A stretch of DNA of 33,836 nt from Acanthamoeba sp. SK_2022b (GCA_027943245.1 JANDJZ010000282.1:1-33836); one strand, 5' to 3'; counted from the stretch's first letter, positions 1 through 11,790 are shown. Numbers and translations are program-made. The notes: a model not told the origin generated them from the sequence alone.

Positions 1-1243
1 CGCGTCGCCGTGCTGGCCGCGGCCGTCGCGCAGCAGCCGCCGGAGGAGCGGCACGGCGCCCCACTTGGCGCACAGGGCCAGGCGCTCCACGGGGTCGTCC
101 TCGCGGGCGTGGGCCTTCCAGGTCTTGGCCCGGTTGATGAAGGTGTTCCGCCAGTCCACCGCCTTGAGGCCCTGCTGCTTCCCCTCCTTTCCCTTGCCCG
201 CGCTCTTGGCCACTTGCACTCCTGCTCCACCCACCACACAATGGAGAGGAAACTTACGGGTCAGTCAAGAGTTGTTATTAATTATTAAGTTTTTTTATTA
301 ATAATAATAATAATAATAATAAAACTTGGAATGACAAGCACGAAGGGCGGGGGGGGGAGCGTGCCTGGGTGGGCGATGGCGAGGTATTGAGACACGAGGA
401 GCCCGCCGGTGCCGTAGGTGCGCTGCAGCAGCAGCTTCCAGAGGACTTCGTCGTCGAGCGCCTGCGGCAGCGCCACACAGCACGCGGTGTGAGGGGGGGG
501 GGAATCACAGGAACACGCACACGCGCGCGCGCGCCGCGCGACAGGCGAGGGCGGGTCGGTCTACGCACGGATTTGAACCTGCGGCAGGCGAGGGCCACGG
601 GGCCGAGGTCGGCGGGGTCCAGGAAGGAGAAGAGGTACACCATGACCCCCTCCGACAGGTCCACCAGCCGCAACCGCTGGTCCTTCGCGGACGCCGCCTC
701 TGCGCCGGCGGGCCTGCTGGCCGGCCTGCCCTCGGCCTCCTTGTCCCGCGGCTCTCGGTCGTCGTCGCTGGTGGCCTCCTTCTCCTTGCCGCTCGACGGC
801 GCCTCCTTCTCGCGCGCTGCTGCTGACGTGTCGCCTGCCCGTGGAGCATCGGCGGCGGCGGCGGCGGCGGCGTTGGGAAGGGAGAGGCGCGTGGCTCCTA
901 TGAGGGAGAGCCCGCTGCGGGGGGCGACCTCCTTCCCCTTCATCCACTCCCCCACCGCGCCGCTCGTGGCCTTTGTTTCCTCCTCCTTTTCCTCGTCCTT
1001 TTCTTTTTCCTTTTCCTCTGGCGCCGGTGCCTCGGCCTTGGTTGCCACAGGCGTGGCCTCGTCAGCGGTCGGGGCAGCTCGCCTGAGGCTGATCTGTTCC
1101 TGGGCGGCCTGGGGCGTCTTCCGCTCCGCGACCTCCACGACCTCGCCGCCATTGTCGTCACGATGGTCGGCGGTGGTCTCGGTCACGGGCGACTCCTCCT
1201 CCCTCCCCTTTTCGGTCTCACGCGCCAACGCGACCTTGGTGTG

Positions 1244-1276
<33 letters not shown>

Positions 1277-1583
1277 CTCCTCGTCTTGGTCGTGTTCGTT
1301 GTCAACGCCGTCGCGATCCTCCTTTTCGGACTCGCTCTCACTCTCGCTGCTCACGTCCTCCTCTTCGTCGTCGTCGTCGTCATCGTCCGAGGACGAGTCG
1401 GCCCGAGCCTGCTCCTCGGCCTCTTCCCGGGCGTGATCGGCGGACTGTCGGGCGCTGGCCAGCTCGGCGAGCTCCAGATCGTCGGGATAGAGCGCGCTCA
1501 CCTCCTTGGGGAAGCAACCAACCAACGCTTCCCGCACCACCCTGCGCGATATACCACACGCAACACACACGCACAACAACAAC

Positions 1584-1655
<72 letters not shown>

Positions 1656-4307
1656 TGAGTGCGCTCTCCCGAGAGCCAGGAGGAGGGGTTTGAGGGGACT
1701 GGAGCAACAGAGGTGGGCCGAGTACCGTCCGAGCGGGGTGGTGCACTGGGTGTGGTGGGCCAGCTTGGTGCTGGGGCTGATGGTGGCGATCTTCTTGATC
1801 ATGAGCTCCTCCGCCAGCTTCCCATTGGCCTGGGTGACCGCTTCCTTGATGGCTGCGCATCATCGTGGGCGGAGGGAAAGGGCGGTCAATTCTCTGCCGA
1901 CGACGACGACGACGACGCCATCGACCGAGGAGGGGAGGGGGGAGAGGGGGGGGAGGGCTACCGGCCATGCGGTCCTGCTGAGAGAGGGCGCGCGAGAGGG
2001 AGGAGAGGGCGAGGAGTGCGGCCACGTGTTGGCGGTTGTCGCCCAGCACGATGGCCTCCTCGATGAGCGGAGAGGCTTTGAGGAGCTTCTCGGCCTTCCA
2101 CGGGCACACCAGCTCTCCGCTCTGCAGGCGGAACAGATCCTCGCGCCGGCCCTTGACCTTGATGAACTCGTCCTCGTCCAGCGCGCCCACGTCTCCCGTG
2201 CGCACCCAGCCCTCCCGCGCAAACACCTCCGCCGTCGCCTTGGCGTCCTGAGGGCGCGCGCGCGACCACGTGCGGGTGGTGAGTTGAGGGGGGGGTAAGC
2301 CAACGACCGAACGACGCGGGAGTCCATCGTCGGTCACGTACGTTGAGGAAGCCCATGAACACGTTGGCGCCCTTGACCAGGATCTCCCCGTGGTTTGATT
2401 CGTCGTCTGAGAGCGTCGAGTGTGTGTGAGAGAGGCCAACCAGTGTCGACCGTTTGTTTGTTTTTGTTTTAGTTTTTTTGTTTTGTTTTTGTTTTTGTTT
2501 TTGTTTTTGTTTTCGTGATTGAGCTGAGCTGTGGGGAGGAGGCTCACCCTGGGGCACGCTGTCTTCATCCAATTCGACCTCTGCGTCACCGATCGCCGGA
2601 CCCACCGTGCCCGGCTTGTTGGTTTCCTCGGGCTCCTGTGTGGTGTGTGCGCGCGCGCATGTTGCTATTATGAATCCCCCAAACAATGCGCCACGGAGAC
2701 ATCCACCGGTTCAGGCACGGTCACGACACGACACCCACCTCATCACTTTCGCTGTCGTCGCTGTCGCTGTCGCTGTCGCCCTCGTCTCGATTCGCGGAGG
2801 TGGCGGCAGCCATCGGCGGGCGATTGCACGCGACGAGGCCCGTGGCATACGGGTGGGCGTAGAGCTCGCACACGGTGACGTCGAGCTTGCCGAAGCAGGC
2901 GATGACCTTGACCGGCAGCGGGGCGAACCCCGAGTAGCCTACGCGCAGCCGCGCGAGGCCCATGCGCTGCCGAAAGAGGTTGAGCAGGAGCGCATTGGCC
3001 TGCACTGCCTTGACGCTCAGCTTCGCCTTCTCGGGCGACGCGTCGCCGCCCCGACTTCCGATTTTCAGTCGACCCGCCCCCCACGGCTTCTCCTTGCTGT
3101 GGGAGCTCTTCCACGAACGCTGCTCGCCGTTGTCGTCGTTGTTGTCGTTGTTGTTGTTCTCGTCGTCGTTTGCGTCGTCATCTTTCTCGGCTTTTCGCTT
3201 GGCACGCATGGCGCGGAGGATGGTGGGGGGCAGGCTCACCTCGCGCGCAAGCTGCTCGTGAAGCCACGCGTGGAGGGCCTTCCAGAACGAGGCCGGCGCC
3301 GCGAGGAGCGTCGGCTGCACGCTCCCTATGTCGCTCACCAGGGTCGTCCCACTTCTTTCCCCCGCCAAGAACACTGTGCACATCACCGCTTGTGAGCAGC
3401 ATTGCATTGCATTGCATTGCATTGTATTGTATTTTTATTTTTATTTTTATTTTTATATTTATATTTATATTTATATTTATATTTATTTTTGGGCTGATGG
3501 TTCTGGTAGCGCGCGCGTACCTCGATGACCGACAAGAATGTGACAGTAGATGGAAAGGAGCTGCTCGGTGATGTGAGAGATGGGCAGGAAAGAGAAGCAG
3601 ATGTCGCGATCTTCCAGTCGCATGGCCTCGGCGCATTGCTTGGCCGTCCACAGGAGGTTGCCGTGCGAGTACATCATCCCCCTGGGCCCGCTGGTTTGCC
3701 AAACGAACGCATGCGGTGTGAGCGACACCAGCGGCTTCCCGCTCCTGAGAGCGAGCGCGAGGCGGTGGACGTACACAGCGTGGTCGAACGTGGAGGTGTA
3801 GACGACGGAGGCCAGGTGGTCGCTCTGCAACCGGTGCATTTGCTGGTCGAGTGTGGCCTGCGAGATGCGGCTGGCTCGTCGCAAGAAGTCGCGCCAGCTG
3901 ATCGTCTTGCTGTCCGCGGCTCGTTTTCGCTCGTCGCTGCAGGCCTCGTCTTTGTCCTTGCCGGCCTCCGACGCGCCCTCGCCGTCGTCGTCCAGCTTGC
4001 GCTCGTAGAAGATGATGGCGTCGAGGCGGTCCAGGGTCTGCTCGCCGCTCAGCTTGGCCAGCTGGCGCGGCTCGTCCACGAACACGTGGCGCGCTTCGGC
4101 GTGCCGGAGGATGGCGCTCAGCTGCTCGGCCGAAGAGGTCAACGGCAGCGCCACCGGCACCACTCCCGCCGCGAGGCACGCCATGTGTAGCACCAAGTAT
4201 TCCTGCCAATTGGTTGCAGCCATCGTGCGCGCGCGCGCCAGTGGCCACACGTAAGAAAGGAGAGGCCAAACAAACAAAGACAACGACGGGCAAAGCGGGC
4301 CACGACA

Positions 4308-4399
<92 letters not shown>

Positions 4400-5095
4400 C
4401 GCGCGCGCGTACACGGGAGGCTTTGGCGAAGAGGGCCACGCGACGCGGGACTTGTGTCGGCCCATCAGCTGCCGATTGAGGAAGCAGGGCAAGGAGGGCA
4501 CGGGCGGCCTGGTTGACGGAGCCAGCGTACGTGGCCCAGTCGGTCATTGCCCACTCGTTCGGCCCGTGCTCCACGCCAGCTAAGCCGCCGCCCCCTTCCT
4601 CCCAGGTCAGCACAGACGCGGCGGAGGTGTTGGGCCAACAAAAAGGGGTGGCCCTACCGAGAGGAGGGGGCGGAAGCTGTTTGGTGTAGAGGGCTGGATC
4701 ATCGCGAGTCCGTGCATTTGCACCTCGTGCTTGCAGCAAAAAAGGCAATAATAAATCTCTTCCTTCGCGTTCCGCTGCTCGTAATATACCGAGATGAAGC
4801 ACAACGGCACGCCACAGAATCAGAGTTAACAATACGGCAAGACCATAACCCCCCCCCCCAATCAATACCAGGAGGCCAACCTTGCATTGAAAGCGGGAAT
4901 TTGTCTGAGCGTAACGAGCGTTTGCGGCAACAGAGTTCTTGCGTGGCCCAAGAAGGTCGGTGTGGCGCTTCGCCTCGTTCCTCTTGCGCTCAACCGAGGT
5001 AACGCGGACTCGAACCGGCACTCACCACCACCAAAAGGACAGAGAAAACAATGAGGAAAATAAAAAGAAAAATATATCACCCCGATCGTGGCCAT
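1..5095 (-). CDS. Acyl-CoA synthetase-like / F-box fusion protein, 3'-partial (runs off left edge)
   Basis: A multi-exon gene on the minus strand. The N-terminal part matches the long-chain/ACSBG-type acyl-CoA synthetase (AMP-binding) family, which activates fatty acids to acyl-CoA. Family blocks lie at about 4600-4430 (DWATYAGSVNQAARALLAL), 4205-3790 (LAAGVVPVALPL), 3700-3590 (GMMYSHGN; FSFLPISHITEQ), 3330-2745, 2400-1965 (GWVRTGDVGALDEDEF; VKGRREDLF) and 1860-1726. An intron with (CA)n, read (TG)n in sense, spans about 1549-1725. The splice is phase-compatible and continues the synthetase tail as ...TPLGRVVREALVGCFPKEVS. The same frame then runs on without stop through an acidic D/E/K-rich linker (about 1480-720) into an F-box (about 690-590, LSEGVMVYLFSFLDPADLG) and its usual follow-on (DDEVLWKLLLQRTYG, about 460-380). 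A last partial exon (about 230-1) resembles the start of an ankyrin-like helical repeat. F-box proteins recruit substrates to SCF ubiquitin ligases. The 5' end is uncertain: an ATG at 5095 is followed by a good GTGAGT donor, but the next exons are unclear. Several adenylation motifs are degenerate. Confidence 0.72.
1584..1650. repeat. (CA)n microsatellite in ACS/F-box intron
   Basis: A pure CA tract of about 33 units preceded by CAA units. In gene sense it is (TG)n close to the donor of the intron that separates the synthetase tail from the F-box linker. Confidence 0.95.
2457..2515. repeat. (TTTTTG)n-like tract in ACS intron
   Basis: Imperfect repeats of TTTTTG/TTTG within an intron of the ACS/F-box gene. 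Confidence 0.85.
3400..3488. repeat. (ATTGC)n, (TTTTTA)n and (TTTATA)n compound tract
   Basis: Three adjacent short tandem repeats in an intron of the ACS/F-box gene: ATTGC units, then TTTTTA units, then TTTATA units. Confidence 0.9.
4315..4408. repeat. Compound (CA)n(GA)n(GC)n microsatellite in ACS intron
   Basis: A CA tract to 4380, then GA to 4399, then GC to 4408, in the intron following the RRVALFAKASR exon of the ACS/F-box gene. Confidence 0.95.
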
Positions 5096-5114
5096 CTTTT
5101 GCCCAGGGCCATAA
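5022..5114. promoter_or_regulatory. Short divergent intergenic/promoter region between the ACS/F-box gene and TAF12
   Basis: The AT-rich stretch separates two divergently read genes. It contains a run of A-rich tracts ending in AAATATATC around 5070-5080, which could serve as an AT-rich core element. If the ATG at 5095 (minus) is really used by the ACS-like gene, the two start codons would be only about 20 bp apart and the promoter would have to overlap coding sequence. No specific factor site is recognised. Confidence 0.3.
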
Positions 5115-6347
5115 ATGCAGCAGTCAAGCGCTGCGGCCGCCCCCTCTCCTGGTCAAGGCATGCGACCGGCTTCGTACACACCTTCGGCCCCCTCTTCGGG
5201 GGCGAGCAGTGCCTCTGCTTCAATGAGTTCACATCCAACGGCTACATCTACTTCTGCCGCCCCCTCACATCTTTCATCCGCCCCTAGCGCCTCTTCGGGT
5301 TCTTTCGCTTCTCCTATGTCTCTTCCACCTGCTCTCATGCAACTACAGCAGGCCACATCAGCCACTAGTTCTTCTTCCACCGTCTCTTCATCGTCCCTCG
5401 CTTCGCCTCTCATCTCAGCCGCGTCGTCTTCAGTCACATCTTCCACACCCGCCCCGCCATCGTTCGTTTCTTCTTCGTCTTCGCACATGACGCCCTCCTC
5501 CGCCTCCTCCGTGTCGAGCAGTTCCACCGCCCCCCAGGCCTACAGCCAACCCCACACCCCGACCCCCACGACCTCTGCGGGTGGGCCAGGCGCGTACAGG
5601 GCAGCGGGGGCAGTCCCTCCCCAGCCCACGGGGCTGCAGCAGTTCATGGCCACCCTGGCCGCGGGAGGAGGCGCGTCGTCGTCGACCCCGGCCCCGGCGC
5701 CCGCTCCTTCGGCTGCACCCGCCGCGGAGCCGACCGAGCTGATCAGCAAACACAAACTGAGCGAGCTGCTGCGACACTCTTCCACGCACCGCATGGAGCC
5801 CGAGGTGGAAGAGGTTTGTCCCACGCTTTACCCCCCCCCCCCAAACGCGCGTTGCTTTTCTTCGTTGTTGTTGTGCACTCACATATAGGTGTGTGTGTGT
5901 GTGTGTGTGTGTGATGTGTGTGTTCAGGTGTTGCTGGAGCTGGCCGATGACTTTTTGGAGAATCTGATCTCGGCAGGCAGCGTCTTGGCCAAGCACCGTG
6001 CATCGGACACGCTCGAAGTGCGCGATGTCGCCCTACACATGGAACGTGCCTGGGACATGCGTCTGCCTGGGTAATCTCTCTCTCTCTCTCCCTCTCCTTT
6101 ACCTCTCCCCTCTCTCCCCCCCTCGTTCTCTCGGACGGGTGCCGATCCACGCGCGCGCGTTCTTTGTGGCGCTCGCAGGTACTCGCACCATCTGGAGAGT
6201 TTGGACATGCGCGGCAAGCGACAGGGGCTGTCCGAGATCCACAAGAAGCGGTTAGCGCTCATCAAGAAGACGAACGAGCTCACCGAGAAGGAGAAGAAGA
6301 GGAACGCTGCGGCCAAGCGAAAGCGAAAGGAGGGGGAGGCGCCCTGA
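5115..6347 (+). CDS. TAF12: Transcription initiation factor TFIID subunit 12 (TAF12)
   Basis: Three exons: 5115-5813, 5928-6070 and 6179-6347, all GT-AG and in phase. The first about 210 residues are low-complexity Ser/Ala/Pro/Thr-rich. The histone-fold domain starts near the end of exon 1 (SKHKLSELLRHSSTHRMEPE) and continues in exon 2 (VLLELADDFLENLISAG, then HRASDTLEVRDVALHMERAW). This is the TAF12 pattern, with the conserved TLEV-D-LH-ER-W block. Exon 3 gives a basic tail rich in KKR/KRKRK. TAF12 pairs with TAF4 through a histone fold in TFIID, and in SAGA in yeast, acting in nuclear Pol II initiation. Intron 1 carries (TG)n just before its acceptor. An AATAAA lies at about 6390. The start is the first ATG of the open frame. 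Confidence 0.93.
5889..5927. repeat. (TG)n microsatellite at the TAF12 intron 1 acceptor
   Basis: TG repeat running to within a few bases of the CAG acceptor of TAF12 intron 1. Confidence 0.9.
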
Positions 6348-6389
6348 GGCCCTGCCTGTGTGACCCGTCGCAAAAACCTTACATTTCAA

Positions 6390-6395
6390 AATAAA
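6390..6395 (+). terminator. Candidate polyadenylation signal of TAF12
   Basis: AATAAA sits 43 nt after the TAF12 stop, within an A-rich stretch and about 50 nt before the next ATG on the same strand. The short gap means that 3' processing of TAF12 and the start of the next transcript must be tightly adjacent. Confidence 0.45.
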
Positions 6396-6442
6396 ACAAA
6401 AAAAAATAAAATAGCGTTTATTGTAGCCATCATCCGAGCAAC

Positions 6443-7576
6443 ATGGCCTACAGCCCCTTCGACGTTTCCTCGCTGCCCGAGCTCGGGGGAGTGGACAGCA
6501 TCAATCTGGAAGAGGAGTTGAAGAAAATAAGCGAAAAGATTACGGGTCTCGAAGATGTGGACCTATCTGGGCCGAAAGACGGACACGATTCCATAACCCA
6601 GAGTGAATCCAACGATGCAATCCTCGAATTGAGTCTCGATTCGATCATTGAGCGAGTAAGAAGCGAGCACATCACCATTGAGCACGCCGACGATGGTTCT
6701 ACGGGAGTAGTGCAGCAGCCGAGCAAGAAGCGGGACCGTAGCGAGGCGCTCACCCCTCTGGGCGAGGAGGAGCTCGACATTGACGGAGTCAATGACGAGG
6801 AGAGCGGCGCGAGGACTAGTAAGCGACGCCGAATCGATCTGACCACATCTGATGGCACGAGCGGAGGTGCCTCGCAAGAAGCGGTGGGAGCACCACAGGA
6901 GGATGGCGCGCAGCAGCAAGCGACGAGCCAGGTCGCGAGCGTTGCCTCGGGCGGAGGGGCAACGCTCGCCAGCGTGACGGCGTCGGAAGAGCAAGACCTG
7001 AGCTGGAGCTGGGGAGATGATGAAGCTCTGGAAACGGAGGCCAGCTCCATCGTGCTGGATGAACCTCCCAAGAAGGTCAGCGCGCTCCTGGGGGAGGTAC
7101 CCGTCACCTCTCCGGTCGCAAATGGGGAGGGGGCCTGCGCGTTGCTGACCCCCCTTTTTTTTGGTGGCCGCACGAAGATCGTCACGGTCGAGGACGTGGA
7201 GCTGAATGAAGAGGAAGAGAAGCTTGCCAAGGTTCTTGTTCTTGCCCCCCTCTCATCGCCCAGGGCTGCTGCTGGGCGCCTGTCTCGCTCTGGAGTGCTC
7301 ACCTTCCTTCCTTGGGCACCTCTGGGCTGGCTGGACGATCACAGGAGCTGAACGGCAGCCTGAGCCGAGAGAACCCGTTCGAGCTGCCCATCATCATGCG
7401 CCAGGTACACACGGCCGTGCCTTCCTCTCTCTCTTTTGTCAGAACAGCCAACAGTTGTTTTCCAACAAAACGCGCAGAGGCGAGTGGCCAGGCTGAGACG
7501 ACGATCAGAGGCACACCAGCACAAGATCAAGCAACTCTTGACCAACTGGGATGTCACCTCTCTCAAACGACCGTGA
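6443..7576 (+). CDS. Unrecognised acidic, probably nuclear protein
   Basis: Inferred four exons: 6443-7096 (donor could instead be at 7075), about 7184-7231, 7345-7404 and 7478-7576. All join in phase 0 and end in the TGA at 7574-7576. The predicted product is about 285 residues. It starts MAYSPFDVSSLPELGG, with a helical acidic N-terminus (LEEELKKISEKITGLEDVD), then a Ser/Gln/Ala-rich middle with a nuclear-localisation-like SKRRRID and a second basic SKKRDR. The C-terminus is compact and looks conserved: NPFELPIIMRQ, then RRVARLRRRSEAHQHKIKQL and NWDVTSLKRP at the end. I do not recognise the family. The basic C-terminal helix and NLS-like patches suggest a chromatin or transcription role, but that is inference only. 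It starts 95 bp after TAF12 on the same strand. Confidence 0.6.
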
Positions 7577-7707
7577 CCGGTCGCGAGCATGCTTTTCTTC
7601 ATGGACACATTTCTGGCCTCACGACGGGGACGGACCACAGCCGCAAGAGAAACGAGAGTTGGGTAATATTCTTCCGAAGTCAACTGGAGATACGAGTAAA
7701 TCACCAA

Positions 7708-7779
7708 TCCGCTGTGGTGTAGTCGGTAACATTTATGGTTCTCACCCATGCGCCCCGGGTTCGATTCCCGGCAGCGGAA
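7708..7779 (+). tRNA. tRNA-Glu (anticodon CTC)
   Basis: A full cloverleaf can be drawn by eye over 72 nt. The 7-bp acceptor stem TCCGCTG/CAGCGGA is perfect. The D stem is GTGT/ACAT with loop AGTCGGTA. The anticodon stem is TATGG/CCATG with loop TTCTCAC, giving anticodon CTC. A 4-nt variable loop follows, then T stem CCGGG/CCCGG with loop TTCGATT. The internal B box GGTTCGATTCC is present, and there is no intron and no encoded CCA. A T5 run at 7785-7789 is a good Pol III terminator. It lies in the convergent gap between the unrecognised gene and the NADPH oxidase. Confidence 0.95.
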
Positions 7780-7784
7780 TATCC

Positions 7785-7789
7785 TTTTT
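7785..7789 (+). terminator. RNA polymerase III terminator of tRNA-Glu
   Basis: A run of five T begins 6 nt after the discriminator base of the tRNA, the usual Pol III stop signal. Confidence 0.75.
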
Positions 7790-7933
7790 AAGCAACCCTT
7801 AATTCCTTTTTTGTGCTGTGTTGCTCATGCTGTTCTTCTTTGATCACTGGCGTCGCACTCATTATTTCTTTTTGAGGCTGTTTTATTTTCCGTGTCCAAA
7901 AGTGGCCATGGCCCCAAGACACAGGCACTTGGT

Positions 7934-10900
7934 CTAGAACTTCTCCTTGTGCCACACAAACTGGAGGCGAGAATTTGATGCGTCCTTGACGGCCTTCTCG
8001 ATGTCGGTCGCCAGACCGTCGGGACCGCAATAAAACACTCCCACCCCTGAAGTCGCGCACACGAACCAGACGCAACTGCGTAAGCCCGCTGCGGGCCGCC
8101 AGGTCGCGCAGTGTGTAGTAATAAGAGGGGAGACCACGTACTTCGGATCTGGCGATCCCTGAAGACGACCTTGAACGATTTGAAGATGTCGCTCCACTCG
8201 GGATGGCCCCAGTAGGTCCTTGACGGGAGGCCTGTGATGGCGTCCACGCACTGGGTCTCGTAGAACAGCGACAGGATATGCCACAGCGCGAACCCGCGCA
8301 TGTCGGTATGCTGTGCGGCGTGGTGGACTTGTGAGCTCGGCTACTGCCCCATCTCCCCCCCTCACTCCGAGCAATCGGGATGGGCGAGAAGTGCAAAGGG
8401 GGAGCGTACGGCTAGGGCGCCGGTGAGGTAGGTCCTGATCTTGATAATGCCCGACGCCTCGTCCATGTCCATCAGTTCTGCGATCGCATTAGCGCGTGTA
8501 TTGTTGTGCCTGTCGTTCACGCTTCACCGCATGCACGTTTGTGTTGGCGGGGGGTACCGGTGAGCAGATCGCTGAACCAGGAGAAGCTTTCCTGGTCGTT
8601 GACCATCCAGAAGACGTAGGCGCGCTTGACGTCGAAGCCAAACGCCTTGCGGTCCCACTTGTACTTGATATCCTTGAGGATGCTGATGAACGGCGTCACG
8701 CCGATGCCCGCTCCGATCATGATGATTCGGTCGTAGTGGTAGAAATCCTCGCTCGGCGCTCCCTGTCGTCACACCGCAACACGATGAGCGATGACTCACC
8801 ACGGCCGTCGGTGCGCCTCTCCCCCCCCCATTTTCTCCGCCCGCCCCCCAACCAAGCGTGTGCTGAGCGTGTGTCGCGTACGTAGGGCCCGTCGACGTGG
8901 ACGGGAAGGAAGTCATGGGGGATGGACTGATCGTTGAGGCGCTGGAGCGCAGAGAGCTCGAAGTTGAGCTTGTTGTACACTTTGGTCGTCCAATCTCCCA
9001 CGGCCTACGCACGCACACCGATCGTAGCCCGATGCCAGTCAGTCGTGCACGAGCAGGGAAAACATTGTGAAAACCATTTTCCTGGGGGGGAGGGGGAGTG
9101 GGAGTGCATACGCGGATATGGAAGCTGATGGTGTGCTCCTCTGAGCGTGGTGGTGGAGCGCGTGAGGACAGACCGAGGAGAGAAGAGTGCATCAATGGAA
9201 GGGATTGGGGGGGGGTAGCGTGTACCGGGAGAGCTGGTGAGGGTGAAGGGGTGGTACTGGAAGCTGGAGATGGAGGGGATGCGGATGAACGCGTACTGGC
9301 CGGCGCGGTAGTCGAACTCGCGGGGCCGCCGCAGCACCAGGTTGAGCACCTTGGTCGGCCAGATCTGCGCGTTGACCACGCGCGTGTCTCTCCTCGCCCT
9401 GAGCGACGGACACGCGTCGTGAGGCCACGAGGACACGCGGTGGGGCGTCGACAGAATTGGAGGGCAGAGGGCAGAGCATGGGGTACCGGACGGCGCGGCT
9501 GATGCGCTCGAAGCCGTAGAGGACGCACGGGATGATCACGAAGCACCAGGCCATCGGGAAGTCGCCCAGCACCATCTGCATGCCGTGGCCGGCGAACAGG
9601 ACGTAGTACACCACGAACAGGTGGTGCGTGTACCAGAACACCTCGAACTTCTTTTGGCGAATCTGGTGATGTCGCATCGCGAACAAATGGGGGGGGGAAC
9701 AAAACAAAAACAAAAACAAATCAAAACAAAACAAAACAAAAAAAAAAAAACAACCAAAATGATGGCGGGGAGGCCGAGCGTGAGCTTGTGTGCCTGTGTC
9801 GTGTCTGTGCATGGGTGATAGGAGGAGGAAAGACATCGTGCCTTGTAGAAGGCGGTGATGAAGATGAGGCACAGGACAACCCACAAGCCGATACCGGTGA
9901 GCACGGGGACGGACTGGAGGAGCCGCTCCACGGGAGGCACGTCCTTGAAGTCAAACCACCGATACTGGGGAGTGGAAACATAAAAAACAACACAACACAA
10001 CACAACACAACACAACACAACACGAAACAACACAAAACAAACAAACAAACAAAAAAAAAAAAAAAAATAGCAGTTGTCAGTGTGGCTCCTGGCATCGGCC
10101 CAGCAATCGGGGCGTGTTTGCTCTGGGCGGGGGCAGGCTGGCGTACGGGACCGCGAGCGTTGTTGAGCGCCTCGGCGCTGGGGGCGTGCGAGATCTGGTA
10201 CACGTTGAAGCCGTGGCCGATGCTGACGATTTTGATGAGAGGCGGACCCGTTACTACTACAGCATCGGCATGCATCGCTCCGACCCCATTTGGAGGTGGC
10301 AAACAAAAAGCGGTGTGTGCGTACGTGTGGGCGATGGCGGAGATGAAGATGACGCAGGCGATGATCTTGTGGAATTCGATGTTGTTGTCGTATGGGAACG
10401 TGCGGTGCAGCAAACCCGAGCGGAGCCTTCATTCGAAGAAGAAGGCAAGGCACGCACGAGGCAGACGGACACACAGAGAGAACAAATGAGCAGGGAAGCC
10501 ACGCCGTAATAACAACCATAATACACTGCTACTACTAACAACAACAACAATAACAATCGTGGTGGCGATGGACGCAATCAGGGGCGTACCAGGTGATGAC
10601 GTTTCGACATACGGTCATGAGGAGCAGGAACGAGTTCCATTCCATCACCAACGCCTGCAGGTCGGGTTGGAGGTGAGCCCCAAAGAAGAGGGCTCCCATG
10701 GGGGCGTGGCACGAACCGTGGAGCGAGATACGCAAATGCTGTAGCCGAGCAGCTTGAACTGCGGTGCATAGAAGCGCTGGTCTGTGGTAGTTGATTTGGG
10801 GGGGGGAGGAAGGCGTGACACATTGGCGACACGCTCCTTCACACGCGCGCGGGCACTAGCAGGAGGGGGCGGAGTGGTGTGAACGCACAGAGAAAGTAGA

Positions 10901-11726
10901 AGGCCAGCAGGAAGAAGTTGAGCGCAAAGTAGATGGTGAGCCAGAAGAGCTGGCGCCTGTAGCGGAAGATGTTCTGTATCTTCTTGGTGAACCAATAGCA
11001 CTGCACCCCCCCCCCAGACCGACGAACGGCGGTCAGTACGTTGGCGCGCAACTGGGACTAGCAACTGAGAGGGGGGGGGGTGAGGAGCTCGTACAGAGTG
11101 CTGCTTACGAAGGCCCTCCTGCTTGACGAGCATGTCATAGGCGTTTTGGTCCCAGTGCACGCTTGGCTGGAGATCGGCGCTGCGGGCCTCGTCCGCGTCG
11201 CCGTCGCTCTGCAGCTCGCCCGAGAGCAGCGCGCCGCCCGCTGCGCGCACGCACAAACACCCACCAATCAATAGGCGATCTTGAATTGACCCTCGCCCGC
11301 CCACCGGTGCTGGTCCAGTCGGTCCATGCGCGTACCAACGGAGAGATTCTTCATGCGCTCCTCGACGATGAACGTCGTCTCACGCCCCTGCATAGCCCCG
11401 ATGGCCTCCAGGTAACTGGGCACGTGGCCCATCGACCCGTTGAGCACCCCGCGCCAATGCTCTGCACAGCGACGGTCACCCAATAGATGAGCGGCGTCGA
11501 GCACACATATGCACGCAGCCAAACGCCGCCACCGTCCCGACTACGCCCGTACCGGACATGGCCTTCCACCGCTTTTCGAGGTGGTCCTCAAAGGGCGCGA
11601 TGGACTTGGCGTATCCCTCGCTGTCCTCCGCGTCACCATCGTTGATGACGAGATCCCGCCCATCAGCCGCGGCGTCCGACACCTCCTTGCCCTTGCCCCT
11701 TGTCTGCACCACAAACGCACGGTTGT

Positions 11727-11790
<64 letters not shown>

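Noticed and set aside
278..1654. Stand-alone F-box gene starting with a Cys/Val run
   Set aside because: The Cys/Val run is the intronic (TG)n read through. The reading frame upstream splices in phase from the synthetase tail, so the F-box is better taken as part of the same gene.
2457..3488. Short regular repeats as a CRISPR array
   Set aside because: These are simple tandem repeats without unique spacers in a eukaryotic intron.
6448..7302. 284-residue Ser-rich open frame antisense to the unrecognised gene
   Set aside because: It is a codon-bias shadow. The plus-strand frame has a good ATG, phase-consistent introns and a sensible C-terminus.
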